Part shown: positions 13,827 through 21,803 of the stretch, piece after piece | Layout: each line of letters starts with the position of its first letter | How positions within the stretch are numbered: the stretch's first letter is position 1 | DNA from: Bacillota bacterium | Lineage (GTDB): Bacteria > Bacillota > Dehalobacteriia > UBA4068 | DNA length: 21,803 bases | Reading direction: 5' to 3' | Assembly (NCBI GenBank): GCA_009778255.1 | Contig: WRKD01000213.1 | Span: forward strand, 1-21,803 | Translations under genes and position numbers: made by a program | Notes under the pieces: generated by a model | What the model was told of the DNA's origin: nothing | The model's input: only the letters and a program-made list of their open reading frames with translations | The model's database searches: none

Positions 13827-14561
13827 ATGGAAGACCGGGAAATATATCGTTGCAATTATGGTGCGGAACTGGAAACTGCCCGGCTTTGTCATGGGGAGAC
13901 AGATTTAGCTATTTGCCTGCCCGTTGGAATATGGAATACTGAATTGGCTCACGCTACCTCTGCTTATATTGTAGAGCTACGCCTGCAATTGCAGGCTTAT
14001 CTAGCGCAAGACGCCGGTTTTGCAGCTTCTCATATAGTCTACCAACCACATATAAATGCTCCCTCTATTGCAGAGGATATGGCGCAAGCCGCCGCACTTG
14101 CCGGAGTTGGCCCCATGGCTTCTGTAGCCGGAGCTTTCGCCCAAGCAGTGGGAGTATTTTTAGCCGGTTATAGTTCGGAAGTGATAGTGGAAAACGGCGG
14201 CGATATATATATGGCTACTTCTAAAGATCGTATAGTGGGCGTATATGCCGGACCTAATAACCCCTATACAGGGCAATTAGGTTTAATAATAAGAGCTGCA
14301 CAGCAACCCTTGGGTATATGCACCTCTTCCGGAACGATAGGTTCATCTTTCAGTTATGGCAAAGCTGATGCGGCAGTTGTTTTGGCTGCTAATACCCTGT
14401 ACGCCGATGCGGCTGCTACTGCTTTGGCAAACCGTGTTCAAAGCTCGCAAGACGTGGGCGCGGCAATAGAGTTTATTGCCACCTTGCCCGGTATAAAGGG
14501 GGCGCTTGCTATATGCAAAGATGTTATGGCAGCTTGGGGGGAAGTGGAGCTTTGTAGATAG
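13827..14561 (+). CDS. UPF0280/COG2122 protein (ApbE-like), sulfide assimilation
   Basis: This 244-residue protein has family signatures PHINAPSIAEDMAQAAALAGVGPMASVAGAFAQAVG, VENGGDIYM and TSSGTIGSSFSYGKADAAVVLA...ADAAATALANRV. These resemble the FMN-transferase ApbE fold. In M. acetivorans the homologue MA1715 is needed for efficient sulfide use and clusters functionally with MA1821/MA1822, so finding all three together here supports one pathway. It follows the NIL/ferredoxin gene by 89 bases; GAGG lies 8 bases before the ATG. The gap contains a TACTACT...AGTAGTA inverted repeat (loop 18) but no clear promoter, so co-transcription is plausible. The biochemical reaction is not established. 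Confidence 0.88.
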   Translation: MEDREIYRCNYGAELETARLCHGETDLAICLPVGIWNTELAHATSAYIVELRLQLQAYLAQDAGFAASHIVYQPHINAPSIAEDMAQAAALAGVGPMASVAGAFAQAVGVFLAGYSSEVIVENGGDIYMATSKDRIVGVYAGPNNPYTGQLGLIIRAAQQPLGICTSSGTIGSSFSYGKADAAVVLAANTLYADAAATALANRVQSSQDVGAAIEFIATLPGIKGALAICKDVMAAWGEVELCR

Positions 14562-14707
14562 TAATTTTAGGCGCACATCAAAACAGGTAGAACATTTTTT
14601 TCAGTACATTCATGCATTAGCATTTTCGGCAGGGGAATGGTATGGTTTTGGCGAAAATTAAATAGTTGAAGAATAATAAAACCGGTAAATAGCAAGGAGA
14701 GGTGTTT

Positions 14708-15460
14708 ATGTCCGGACATTCCAAATGGGCTACCATTAAAAGAAAAAAAGGTAAAATCGACGATGAACGCGGCAAGATTTTCACTAAAATATCTAAGGAG
14801 ATTGCGGTAGCCGTAAAACAGGGCGGACCGGACGCCGATGGCAATTTTCGTCTTAAGCTGGCTATTCAAAAGGCTAAGAGCAATAATATGCCGGCGGATA
14901 ATATTAATCGCTGTATTCAAAAAGCGGCCGGCAATACAGAAAATACCGCATACGAAGAGTTCTTTTACGAAGGCTACGGGCCTGGTGGTGTAGCGGTGCT
15001 TGCTGCCATTATGACAGATAACCGTAATCGTACAGCCAGTGAAATACGCTATATATTTTCACGTAATAATGGTAATTTGGGCGAAACCGGTTGTGTGAGT
15101 TGGATGTTTGAACGCAAGGGGCAAATAGTTGCCGAGCTTAAAGGTAAGGATGAAGATGATTTAATGCTGCTGGCATTGGAAGCAGGGGCTGAAGATATTG
15201 AAATTGAGGAGGAGCTGGCTTCCATATTTACAGACACGGAATCTTTAGAACCGGTACGCGCGGCATTATTGGTCGCAGGTTATACGGTATCCGGTGCAGA
15301 GATAGTTATGAAGCCCGCCAATACCGTCGCTATAGGCGATGTGGATATGGCGCGTAAACTAATAAAACTTTTAGACGCCTTGGAAGATAATGACGATGTA
15401 CAGCAGGTATATGCCAACTATGATATTGATGAAGATATTTTGGCTAAACTGGAAGACTAA
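14708..15460 (+). CDS. yebC: YebC/PmpR-family DNA-binding regulator or translation factor
   Basis: This 250-residue protein starts at ATG 14708 (MSGHSKWATIKRKKGKIDDERGKIFTKISKEI), the invariant N-terminus of the family; an in-frame GTG at 14702 is inside the Shine-Dalgarno AAGGAGAGG. Further signatures are GNFRLKLAIQKAKSNNMPADNINRCIQKA, EEFFYEGYGPGGVAVL and NRTASEIRYIFSRNNGNLGETGCVSWMFERKG. Length is standard. Members regulate transcription in some bacteria (PmpR) and aid ribosomes at proline stretches in others (TACO1/YebC). It has no obvious link to its neighbours; in many Bacillota it lies near ruvC/ruvA, absent here. Confidence 0.97.
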   Translation: MSGHSKWATIKRKKGKIDDERGKIFTKISKEIAVAVKQGGPDADGNFRLKLAIQKAKSNNMPADNINRCIQKAAGNTENTAYEEFFYEGYGPGGVAVLAAIMTDNRNRTASEIRYIFSRNNGNLGETGCVSWMFERKGQIVAELKGKDEDDLMLLALEAGAEDIEIEEELASIFTDTESLEPVRAALLVAGYTVSGAEIVMKPANTVAIGDVDMARKLIKLLDALEDNDDVQQVYANYDIDEDILAKLED

Positions 15461-15785
15461 AGTATAAAGAAGACGGTCAAAACGTAATTTAGGTTGGAAG
15501 CGGCGATCGTTAGGATATTTTCACATGAATATATCCCAAGCCAGATCGGCTTGTATCTGTGCCATGCCCCAGAGGTTATTTAAGCCTGGGGTATTATTTA
15601 TTGAGCTGGCTACGGCGACTAAGTTAGGTTCAGCGTAGGCAACAAAGTTGTTTGCTTCTACTACGCATTTTATTTTACAGCATAAAGATTTTTGGCGTGA
15701 TAGCATTTTCGCTGCCGCCAATACACAGGAGTTTAGGAAAAATTAATTCCTGTTGGTTCTGTTATGATTATACTGTGCATACGTA
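15461..15785. other. Intergenic gap holding only a gene remnant
   Basis: Between yebC and the ssnA promoter I find no intact gene, tRNA or convincing terminator. The only content I can support is the decayed peptidase fragment on the minus strand. Confidence 0.6.
15521..15721 (-). pseudogene. Fragment of a subtilase (S8) prepro-peptidase
   Basis: The minus-strand frame reads ...KCVVEANNFVAYAEPN, LVAVASSINNTPGLN, NLWGMAQIQADLAWDIFM, then TGA. This matches the junction between the I9 propeptide and the catalytic domain of subtilisin-like proteases, whose usual pattern is 'V.YAEPN.......NDP....QWGL..I.A..AWD'. The catalytic Asp/His/Ser regions are missing, the frame ends right after the match, and there is no ribosome-binding site before the only start (TTG 15721). 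I read it as the leftover of a deleted gene. Family call moderately sure; non-functionality quite sure. Confidence 0.6.
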
Positions 15786-15815
15786 TTGCTAAAAGATGAT
15801 GTAAGATGTTATAAT
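15786..15815 (+). promoter_or_regulatory. Promoter of the ssnA-ygfK-hydA operon
   Basis: TTGCTA (15786-15791), 18-base spacer, perfect TATAAT (15810-15815). Start of transcription near 15822, ~25 bases before the ssnA ATG, with GGAGGTGAT between. Confidence 0.65.
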
Positions 15816-15847
15816 AATATACGTTGACATCATCCGGAGGTGATAAT

Positions 15848-17179
15848 ATGCATATTTGCATTCTGCATAATGGACGTGTTTTAACTCGCAATATGCAGCA
15901 ACCCTGGTTAGAAATGGGGGCTGTGGTTTTTTCAGGAGCCGGTATTGTAGAAGTGGGAGAGGCGACGGATATTTTGGCGAGGTATCCAAAAGCCGATTTG
16001 CTGGATGCAGAGGGCGGGCTGATTATGCCGGGCTTGATTAATATGCATGAACACTCTTATAGTGCATTGGCTAGAGGTCTGGCTTTACCGGGTTTCGCTC
16101 CGCAAAGTTTTGCTGAAATACTCTCTGGTTTATGGTGGCGGCTGGATGCTGCTTTAAACGAGCAAGATATTCATCTTTCCGCCTTATTGACCTTCATGGA
16201 TTGCCTTAAAAATGGGGTTACCACAGTTTTTGATCATCACGCCAGTTTTAATTATATTGGCGGTAGCCTTTCTTTAATTGCTGAAGCGGCGAATTTGGCA
16301 GGCCTACGCACTTGCCTTTGTTTTGAGGTATCGGATCGCATGGGGCGCAATAAAGCGCTTCAGGCAATACGTGAAAACACGCGTTTTATTAATTATTGTC
16401 ATAAGGAACAGAATCCACTCTTATCTGGGATGATGGGCTTACATGCTTCTTTTACTGTATGCGACGAGACCATGGCTGCCAGCCGAGCTGCCGTTTCGGC
16501 AGACACAGGCTTTCATCTGCATGTGGCGGAAGGTCCGGAAGATCAGAGGCATTGTTTGCAGGAACACAAACTACGGGTAGTACAGCGCTTACAACGAGAG
16601 GGCATATTGGGCCCGCATTGCATAGCCGCCCATGGCATAGATGTGGATGAAGAAGAGATTGCTATTTTGGCGCAAAGTGAAACGGCGCTGATCCATAACC
16701 CTCAATCAAATATGGGCAATGCCGTGGGTTGTGCGCCGCTTGTTCCAATGCAAGCTGCCGGAGTAAGGCTGGGGTTGGGTACAGATGGCTATACCCACGA
16801 CATGTTCGAGAGCATGAAGGCGGCTCAATTGTTGCAAAAGCATCAGCTACGGGATAGCAATGCCGGTTTTGCACTGGCTACAGATTTGCTGTTCAATGAG
16901 AATCCTCATTTGGCTATGAGGCATTTTTCAACTTTATTGGGGCAGCTTAGACCAGGTGCAGCAGCAGATATTATAGTATTGGATTATGAACCATTTACGC
17001 CTTTGGATGAAGCAAATGCAAACGGACACGCTGTTTTTGGTCTTAATGGACGGCAGGTGCGCACCGTGCTGGCTGCCGGTCAACTGCTTATGTATAAGGG
17101 CAAATTATGTAAACTTGATGAAGAAGAAATTTGTGCAAAAGCCCGTATAGCCGCCAATAAACTGTGGGCTAGAATTTGA
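15848..17179 (+). CDS. ssnA: SsnA-type amidohydrolase (putative aminohydrolase)
   Basis: This 443-residue protein starts at ATG 15848 (MHICILHNGRVLTRN), with GGAGGTGAT just before it; a longer TTG start at 15824 would include that site. It belongs to the metal-dependent amidohydrolase superfamily: the MHEH metal motif near residue 66, LHASFTVCDET, HLHVAEG (~222), AAHGIDVDEEE (~261), HNPQSNMGNAVG and GLGTDGYTHDMFE (~313, catalytic Asp). All ligands are present, so it should be active, probably deaminating a heterocycle in the guanine-deaminase-like group. It stands 19 bases before ygfK. SsnA and YgfK occur together in selenium-associated xanthine/urate catabolism clusters of E. coli and gut Clostridia. 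Exact substrate not established. Confidence 0.93.
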   Translation: MHICILHNGRVLTRNMQQPWLEMGAVVFSGAGIVEVGEATDILARYPKADLLDAEGGLIMPGLINMHEHSYSALARGLALPGFAPQSFAEILSGLWWRLDAALNEQDIHLSALLTFMDCLKNGVTTVFDHHASFNYIGGSLSLIAEAANLAGLRTCLCFEVSDRMGRNKALQAIRENTRFINYCHKEQNPLLSGMMGLHASFTVCDETMAASRAAVSADTGFHLHVAEGPEDQRHCLQEHKLRVVQRLQREGILGPHCIAAHGIDVDEEEIAILAQSETALIHNPQSNMGNAVGCAPLVPMQAAGVRLGLGTDGYTHDMFESMKAAQLLQKHQLRDSNAGFALATDLLFNENPHLAMRHFSTLLGQLRPGAAADIIVLDYEPFTPLDEANANGHAVFGLNGRQVRTVLAAGQLLMYKGKLCKLDEEEICAKARIAANKLWARI

Positions 17180-17198
17180 GTAAACATAGGAGATTTAT

Positions 17199-20135
17199 AT
17201 GAGCGATATTATGCGCCCGCAGCCTTTTGCGGAATTTATGGAAAGCTTACTCAAAGAATATGCTGAAGATGAAACTGCTCTGGGCTTGCAGTATTTGTTT
17301 CGTGTGGGGCAAGATGCTGGAACAATGCTGTTTTGCGGGCAATATATAGAAAATTTGGTTGGTCCGGCAGCCGGACCACATACTCAACTGGCTAGTGGTA
17401 TAGTAGCCGCTTATTTGGCAGGCGCGCGTTTTTTTGAGCTAAAAACTGTGCAAAAGCTTTTTGGTGAAGATTTGGGCCTTAACAAGCCCTGCATTTATGC
17501 GCTTGAAGAAGGTTATAATGCCGAATGGTCCAGTGAGTTTTCTCCCCAGCAGGCTTTATCGGAATATATTCGTGCATATTATGCCATTTGTCTTTTAAGC
17601 CGGGAATGGTATTTAGGCCGTTGCGATGGTTTTCTTTTTAATTTCAGTGTGGGTTATGATCTAGCGGGAATTAAAAGCACTGCGGTGGATGATTTTATTG
17701 AAGGAATAAAAGACGCTTCTTCTTGTGACACCTGGCGCGAATGCGAACAATGGGCGTATAATAATTTAGGGCGTTTTAGTAGGGTAAACGCAGAGTATTT
17801 GCAAAATATCAGCCCACAAATAAGCTCTTCAGTAACTCTTTCTACCTTACATGGTTGCCCGGCTGGGGAAATTGAAGATATTGCCGCATATTTACTTAGA
17901 GAAAAAGGTTTGCATACTTTTATAAAATGTAACCCTACCCTCTTAGGTGGACGTTTTGTGGCGCAAACTCTACATCGTTTTGGCTATGTTTTACATACAG
18001 ATTATAAACATTTTAGTGAAGATTTGCAGCTGCCCGAGGCCCTGCCTATGTTTAAGCGTTTGCAGGCTTGGGGGCAAGAACAAGGGCTGGTATTTGGAAT
18101 AAAGCTTAGCAATACCTTGCCAATTGTCAACAACGAAGAACTTATTGAAGGAAAGGAACTGTATCTTAGCGGCTCGCCTCTTTTTCCGCTAACAGTAAAC
18201 TTAGCTGCGCGTTTAGCCGAAGCTACTGGCGGCGAATTGCCCATTTCTTATTGCGGCGGCTTGGATGCAGATAATGCTCCTGGCCTATTGCGTGCGGGGC
18301 TTTTTCCGCTTACCTGCGCTACTCTTCTATTAAAACCCGGTGGTTTTACTCGTTTAACAGATGTGGCAGAATCCTTAGCGGGTATTATGACGCCGCCGCA
18401 TATCAACATAGAGCTATTACAAGAAATAGCCGCACGCGCTCTACAGGACGGGCGTTATCATAAATTGGGTTTAAGTGGCAAAAAAAATGGGTATGCATTG
18501 CCATTGGAAGACTGCGGTGGTGCTCCTTGCACAATGGCTTGCCCTTTCGCGCAAGATGTGCCGGCTTATCTGCGTGCATTGAACCAGCAAGATGCTCTTT
18601 CAGCCGCACAAATAATTCGCAGCCGCAATACTATGCCTGCCATAACCGGGCATATTTGCCCCCGTCCCTGCGAAAGCTTTTGCCGCCGTACCCATTATGA
18701 CGAGCCATTACAAATTCGCGGCTGTAAGCAGACTGCCATAGAAGAAATGGAGATGGCTATTACAGAGGCGGAATATTTACCTAAAGAAGAAGCGGCTAAA
18801 ATTAAAGAGCGTTTTAGCGAAGAGCTGACGCCGGCGAAAAAAGGCAGAGCAGCGGTTATAGGCGCAGGTCCAGCCGGGCTTTCGGTGGCTTATTTATTAC
18901 GGCGCGGCGGCTATAAAGTTGATGTGTTTGAGCGCGAGCCAGAAATAGGAGGTATACCTAAATTTGTAATACCTTCTTTTCGCCTGCCAGATACGGCTTT
19001 AGCTTGCGATTTAAAAGCATTTGTAGTGCAGGATATGGAATTTTACTGTGGATGCGAAATAACAGATCCGGCTAAACTATTATTGGAATATGATGTAGTT
19101 GTACTTGCTTTAGGTGCTACTTGTGCAGGCAACTTGCCTCTGCAGTATGGGGAAAGTATTAATGCGGTCGATTTTTTGCGAAAAGCTAAATCCGCGCCAC
19201 AGAGTTTACGGGTGGGCCCATCTGTGGCTGTGGTAGGCGGAGGAAATACTGCCATAGATGCGGCTAGGGCTGCTCTGCGTTTACCGGGAGTGTCAGAAGC
19301 GCATATAGTATATAGACGCAGCCGTCTTTTAATGCCGGCAGAAGCGGTAGAATTGGCATTGGCGCTTACCGAAGGCGTGCGTTTGCATACTCTTGCTCAG
19401 CCGGTGGGTTTGCAAAATGGTTTGCTTAATTGCGAGTATATGCGGCTATCCCTGCCGGGAGAGGATGGCCGCCGAGTACCGCGGCCATTAGGAAAATTCT
19501 TCGATTTGCCGGTAGATACCCTGGTGGCTGCGGTGGGCGAGCAAGTGGATAGTGAGTATTACCGTCGGGCTGGGCTGGCTTTGAACAAAAAAGGTTTATT
19601 GCGCTTAGATGCGGATTTGCAAAGTTCAATACCACGGTTGTATGTGGCGGGAGATGGTAAAGCCGGTCCGGCTACTGTTGCTGAAGCTATTGCAGATGCT
19701 TGGCGCATTGCTCAAGCAGTAGTAGGTTTGCAACCGCCGACTATAGCAAAAGACGAACGCGCTGCTGCCGCGGCGCGGCGTCGGAAAGTACGTTTAGCTA
19801 CGGAAACCGCAGAGCCAGGGCGCTGCTTAAGCTGCGATTTAATTTGTGAATGCTGTGTGGATGTTTGTCCTAATCGGGCTAATCGTGTGCTTAGTGTGGG
19901 TAAAAGAAGACAAATAATACATATTGACGCTTTATGCAACGAATGTGGTAACTGTGCCGTGTTCTGCCCCTATGAAGGTGCGCCTTATCGCGATAAACCT
20001 ACTTTGTTTTTTAATAAAAAGGATTTTGCAGCCAGCTCTAATCCAGGTTTTGTTCTAAAAGCCGGTAAAGCGACACTTTGGCGCGGGCTATCGGAAAATA
20101 TGGTGCAAGAGTTTGCTGCAGCGTTAAGGAGGTAG
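17199..20135 (+). CDS. ygfK: YgfK-type flavin/Fe-S oxidoreductase (annotated as putative selenate reductase subunit)
   Basis: This 978-residue multidomain enzyme has a dihydropyrimidine-dehydrogenase-like barrel at residues ~1-415 (VGPAAGPHTQLASGIVAAYLAGARFFELKT; TLSTLHGCPAGEIEDI). A GltD-like part follows: Fe-S Cys sets in CGGAPCTMACP (~437-447) and HICPRPCESFC (~484), an FAD-binding GAGPAGLSVAYLLRRGG near 553, and an NAD(P)-binding VVGGGNTAIDAARAA near 676. At the C-terminus are Cys-rich CLSCDLICECCVDVCPN (~875) and CNECGNCAVFCP (~913). This is the full YgfK layout; the E. coli protein is slightly longer. Recent work places YgfK in anaerobic urate/purine breakdown, so the 'selenate reductase' name is probably misleading. 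AGGAGAT precedes the ATG; the stop lies in the hydA Shine-Dalgarno. Confidence 0.94.
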   Translation: MSDIMRPQPFAEFMESLLKEYAEDETALGLQYLFRVGQDAGTMLFCGQYIENLVGPAAGPHTQLASGIVAAYLAGARFFELKTVQKLFGEDLGLNKPCIYALEEGYNAEWSSEFSPQQALSEYIRAYYAICLLSREWYLGRCDGFLFNFSVGYDLAGIKSTAVDDFIEGIKDASSCDTWRECEQWAYNNLGRFSRVNAEYLQNISPQISSSVTLSTLHGCPAGEIEDIAAYLLREKGLHTFIKCNPTLLGGRFVAQTLHRFGYVLHTDYKHFSEDLQLPEALPMFKRLQAWGQEQGLVFGIKLSNTLPIVNNEELIEGKELYLSGSPLFPLTVNLAARLAEATGGELPISYCGGLDADNAPGLLRAGLFPLTCATLLLKPGGFTRLTDVAESLAGIMTPPHINIELLQEIAARALQDGRYHKLGLSGKKNGYALPLEDCGGAPCTMACPFAQDVPAYLRALNQQDALSAAQIIRSRNTMPAITGHICPRPCESFCRRTHYDEPLQIRGCKQTAIEEMEMAITEAEYLPKEEAAKIKERFSEELTPAKKGRAAVIGAGPAGLSVAYLLRRGGYKVDVFEREPEIGGIPKFVIPSFRLPDTALACDLKAFVVQDMEFYCGCEITDPAKLLLEYDVVVLALGATCAGNLPLQYGESINAVDFLRKAKSAPQSLRVGPSVAVVGGGNTAIDAARAALRLPGVSEAHIVYRRSRLLMPAEAVELALALTEGVRLHTLAQPVGLQNGLLNCEYMRLSLPGEDGRRVPRPLGKFFDLPVDTLVAAVGEQVDSEYYRRAGLALNKKGLLRLDADLQSSIPRLYVAGDGKAGPATVAEAIADAWRIAQAVVGLQPPTIAKDERAAAAARRRKVRLATETAEPGRCLSCDLICECCVDVCPNRANRVLSVGKRRQIIHIDALCNECGNCAVFCPYEGAPYRDKPTLFFNKKDFAASSNPGFVLKAGKATLWRGLSENMVQEFAAALRR

Positions 20136-20145
20136 AATCCTACCA
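20130..20145 (+). promoter_or_regulatory. Small hairpin between the hydA Shine-Dalgarno and start codon
   Basis: The Shine-Dalgarno AAGGAGGT (20126-20133) overlaps the first arm of GGTAG-AATC-CTACC (20131-20144), whose second arm touches the ATG at 20145. The stem could shorten the effective distance between the two or mask part of the site. Weak (5 bp). Confidence 0.35.
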
Positions 20146-21524
20146 TGAAAACTTTGATAAAAAACGGTTTATTGGTACAAACAGAGTTTTGCATGCACGC
20201 CGATTTATTAATAGACGACGAGCGTATTGTAGTTATTGCCCCTCATATAAAAGATGACAGGGCGGAGATTTACGATGCCGAAGGCTGCATGGTTTTTCCC
20301 GGGTTCATAGATGCGCATACCCACTTAGATATGGATACACCTGCTTGCCATACTGCCGACGATTTTTCCAGTGGCAGCCGTGCTGCTTTAATGGGTGGCG
20401 TTACTACTGTGCTTGATTTTGCTACCCAAGAGAAAAAAGGCTCTCTGAAAGCGGCTTTAGCCGCCTGGCATGATTTGGCCAAGGAAAAAGCCTGGTGTGA
20501 TTACGGCTTTCATATGGCTATTACAGATTGGAATAAAGCAATAGCCGCGGAATTGCCTAAACTAATAGAAGAGGGTGTAAGTTCTTTTAAGGTGTATATG
20601 GCATATAAGCAGTTGCGTCTTTCAGATACTGCTATTTATGAATTGAGCCGCCGCTTAAGGCTTATGGGCGGTTTATTGATGTTTCATTGCGAAAACGGCG
20701 ATTTAGTAGAAAGTTTAGCTCAAGAGCTCTTTGCCGAAGGGCGGCGCGCTCCCGAAGCCCATGCGGCAAGCCGTCCTGCCTATGCGGAAGCAGAAGCGGT
20801 AGTCAGAGCTTTAGTTATTGCTGAAGCAGCAGGTACCGTGCCATATATTGTACATTTGAGCAGTGAGCGCGCCCTAGAAGCAGCGCGGGCAGCGCGGTTC
20901 CGTGGCCAGAAAGTTTGGCTGGAAACCTGCCCGCAATACTTGTTTTTAGAAGAAGCCATGTATCAGCAAGAGTTTGCGCAAGCGGCAAAATATGTGTGTT
21001 CGCCTCCATTACGCAGCTCTGCCGATAAAAACGCCTTATGGCAAGCCATGTTACACGGAGAAATGGATGTGGTATCTACAGATCATTGCAGCTTTAATAT
21101 GGCCGGGCAAAAAAGCAAGGGCCTAAAAGATTTTCGGCGCATTCCCAATGGCTTGCCGGGGGTTGAACATAGGCCATTATTGCTATATAGTTATGGCGTG
21201 TCGCAAGGAAAGCTGTCTCCTTCGCAACTGGCTATGCTGGCGGCAGAGAATCCGGCTCGTATCTTTGGTTTGTATCCACGCAAAGGAGTGTTACGAGCGG
21301 AAGCAGATGCAGATATAGTAATTATAGAACCAGATGCTCCTTATACAATAGAGGCTGCTTCACAATGGCAAAATGTAGATTATACCCCTTATGAGGGGAT
21401 GGAGCTTACAGCACGCATTCGGGCTGTTTGGCTGCGCGGGGAACTGATGGCAGAAGAAGGGCGATTATTGGCTAAAAGACCAGGCGGACAGTATTTAGCC
21501 CGTGGGCCCAGCGCTGGGGTATAA
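20145..21524 (+). CDS. hydA: Dihydropyrimidinase / D-hydantoinase-like cyclic amidohydrolase
   Basis: This 459-residue protein hydrolyses cyclic amide rings. The binuclear metal site is complete: DAHTHLD (His ~57 and ~59), the carboxylatable Lys in SSFKVYMAY (~148), FHCENGD (~180), VHLSSERA (~236) and STDHCSFN (Asp ~311). The C-terminal RIFGLYPRKGVLRAEADADIVIIEPD is the family's standard closing strand. The region FRRIPNGLPGVEHR, before the end of the barrel, fits dihydropyrimidinases rather than dihydroorotases. It begins 9 bases after ygfK and is the third gene of the operon. In E. coli the equivalent genes run hyuA-ygfK-ssnA, the reverse order. The true substrate here may be a purine-derived ring rather than hydantoin. 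Confidence 0.93.
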   Translation: MKTLIKNGLLVQTEFCMHADLLIDDERIVVIAPHIKDDRAEIYDAEGCMVFPGFIDAHTHLDMDTPACHTADDFSSGSRAALMGGVTTVLDFATQEKKGSLKAALAAWHDLAKEKAWCDYGFHMAITDWNKAIAAELPKLIEEGVSSFKVYMAYKQLRLSDTAIYELSRRLRLMGGLLMFHCENGDLVESLAQELFAEGRRAPEAHAASRPAYAEAEAVVRALVIAEAAGTVPYIVHLSSERALEAARAARFRGQKVWLETCPQYLFLEEAMYQQEFAQAAKYVCSPPLRSSADKNALWQAMLHGEMDVVSTDHCSFNMAGQKSKGLKDFRRIPNGLPGVEHRPLLLYSYGVSQGKLSPSQLAMLAAENPARIFGLYPRKGVLRAEADADIVIIEPDAPYTIEAASQWQNVDYTPYEGMELTARIRAVWLRGELMAEEGRLLAKRPGGQYLARGPSAGV

Positions 21525-21803
21525 ATAATTTATTTTTTCCATAATGAATGATGAATTCATCATACCAAAAAATAGAGCATTTTAAATATTTACAATGCTT
21601 ATTGTGAAGTGTGCCCTATAGCAAGAGCAGTAGCTTGTTAATTTAATCCGAATTTCGTACTAATTATATCTTTATATTATAATATCAACTTTCTGTAAAG
21701 AGTTGATGTTCAATAAGTGTTACCAAAATGTAACCAAAATATGGTATAATAATTATTACGCAGTGGTTGTTGTTTTATTAAAAGGCGCTCTAGATTATCT
21801 CGC
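21525..21803. promoter_or_regulatory. A+T-rich regulatory-looking region at the right edge
   Basis: No gene is visible in these 279 bases. They hold a perfect 16-base palindrome ATGATGAATTCATCAT (21548-21563), an ATCAACT...AGTTGAT inverted repeat (loop 10) near 21685-21708, two direct ACCAAAAT repeats, and a TGGTATAAT extended -10 box near 21741-21749. A gene on the plus strand probably starts beyond the edge. Confidence 0.5.

Overview
The window looks like chromosome of an anaerobic, low-to-mid G+C Bacillota (Clostridia- or Negativicutes-like; inferred from gene content and Shine-Dalgarno/promoter style, not from a phylogenetic marker). The evidence is cobalamin-dependent methylmalonyl-CoA mutase with its MeaB chaperone, the anaerobe-type homocysteine synthesis set (DUF39 + NIL/ferredoxin + UPF0280), and an ssnA-ygfK-hydA block belonging to selenium-associated anaerobic purine/heterocycle catabolism. 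No RNA gene, CRISPR array or classical insertion sequence was seen.

Left part, all minus strand (1-11837). A divergent promoter near 12008-11980 fires mutA-mutB (11837-7691), the two subunits of methylmalonyl-CoA mutase. Its GTPase partner meaB lies at 3193-2030, about 4.5 kb downstream. In between is an accessory segment (7690-3229). It holds palindromic and tandem repeats, a ParE/RelE-type toxin-antitoxin pair flanked by two copies of an ~89-bp terminator-plus-promoter element, an Rpn-family PD-(D/E)XK nuclease, decayed small ORFs, and an orphan solute-binding lipoprotein just before meaB. Downstream of meaB is a NitT/TauT-style ABC importer (lipoprotein, permease, and an ATPase cut by the window edge).

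Right part, all intact genes on the plus strand (12131-21524). First comes a homocysteine/sulfide-assimilation set: DUF39, NIL-4Fe4S and UPF0280 proteins. Then a YebC-family regulator, then a gap carrying a decayed subtilase fragment on the minus strand. Finally a tight three-gene operon, ssnA-ygfK-hydA, with its own promoter. The last 279 bases are A+T-rich regulatory-looking DNA with a 16-bp palindrome and a probable promoter for a gene beyond the edge.

How it fits together: mutAB/meaB interconvert succinyl-CoA and methylmalonyl-CoA (propionate metabolism). The divergent genes supply homocysteine, the acceptor for methionine synthesis. The ssnA-ygfK-hydA enzymes open or deaminate cyclic amides and purine-like rings. 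The most unusual sequence features are a palindromic repeat insertion carried in frame inside mutA, the mutB stop codon lying inside another palindromic repeat, and the duplicated terminator/promoter element bracketing the toxin-antitoxin pair.
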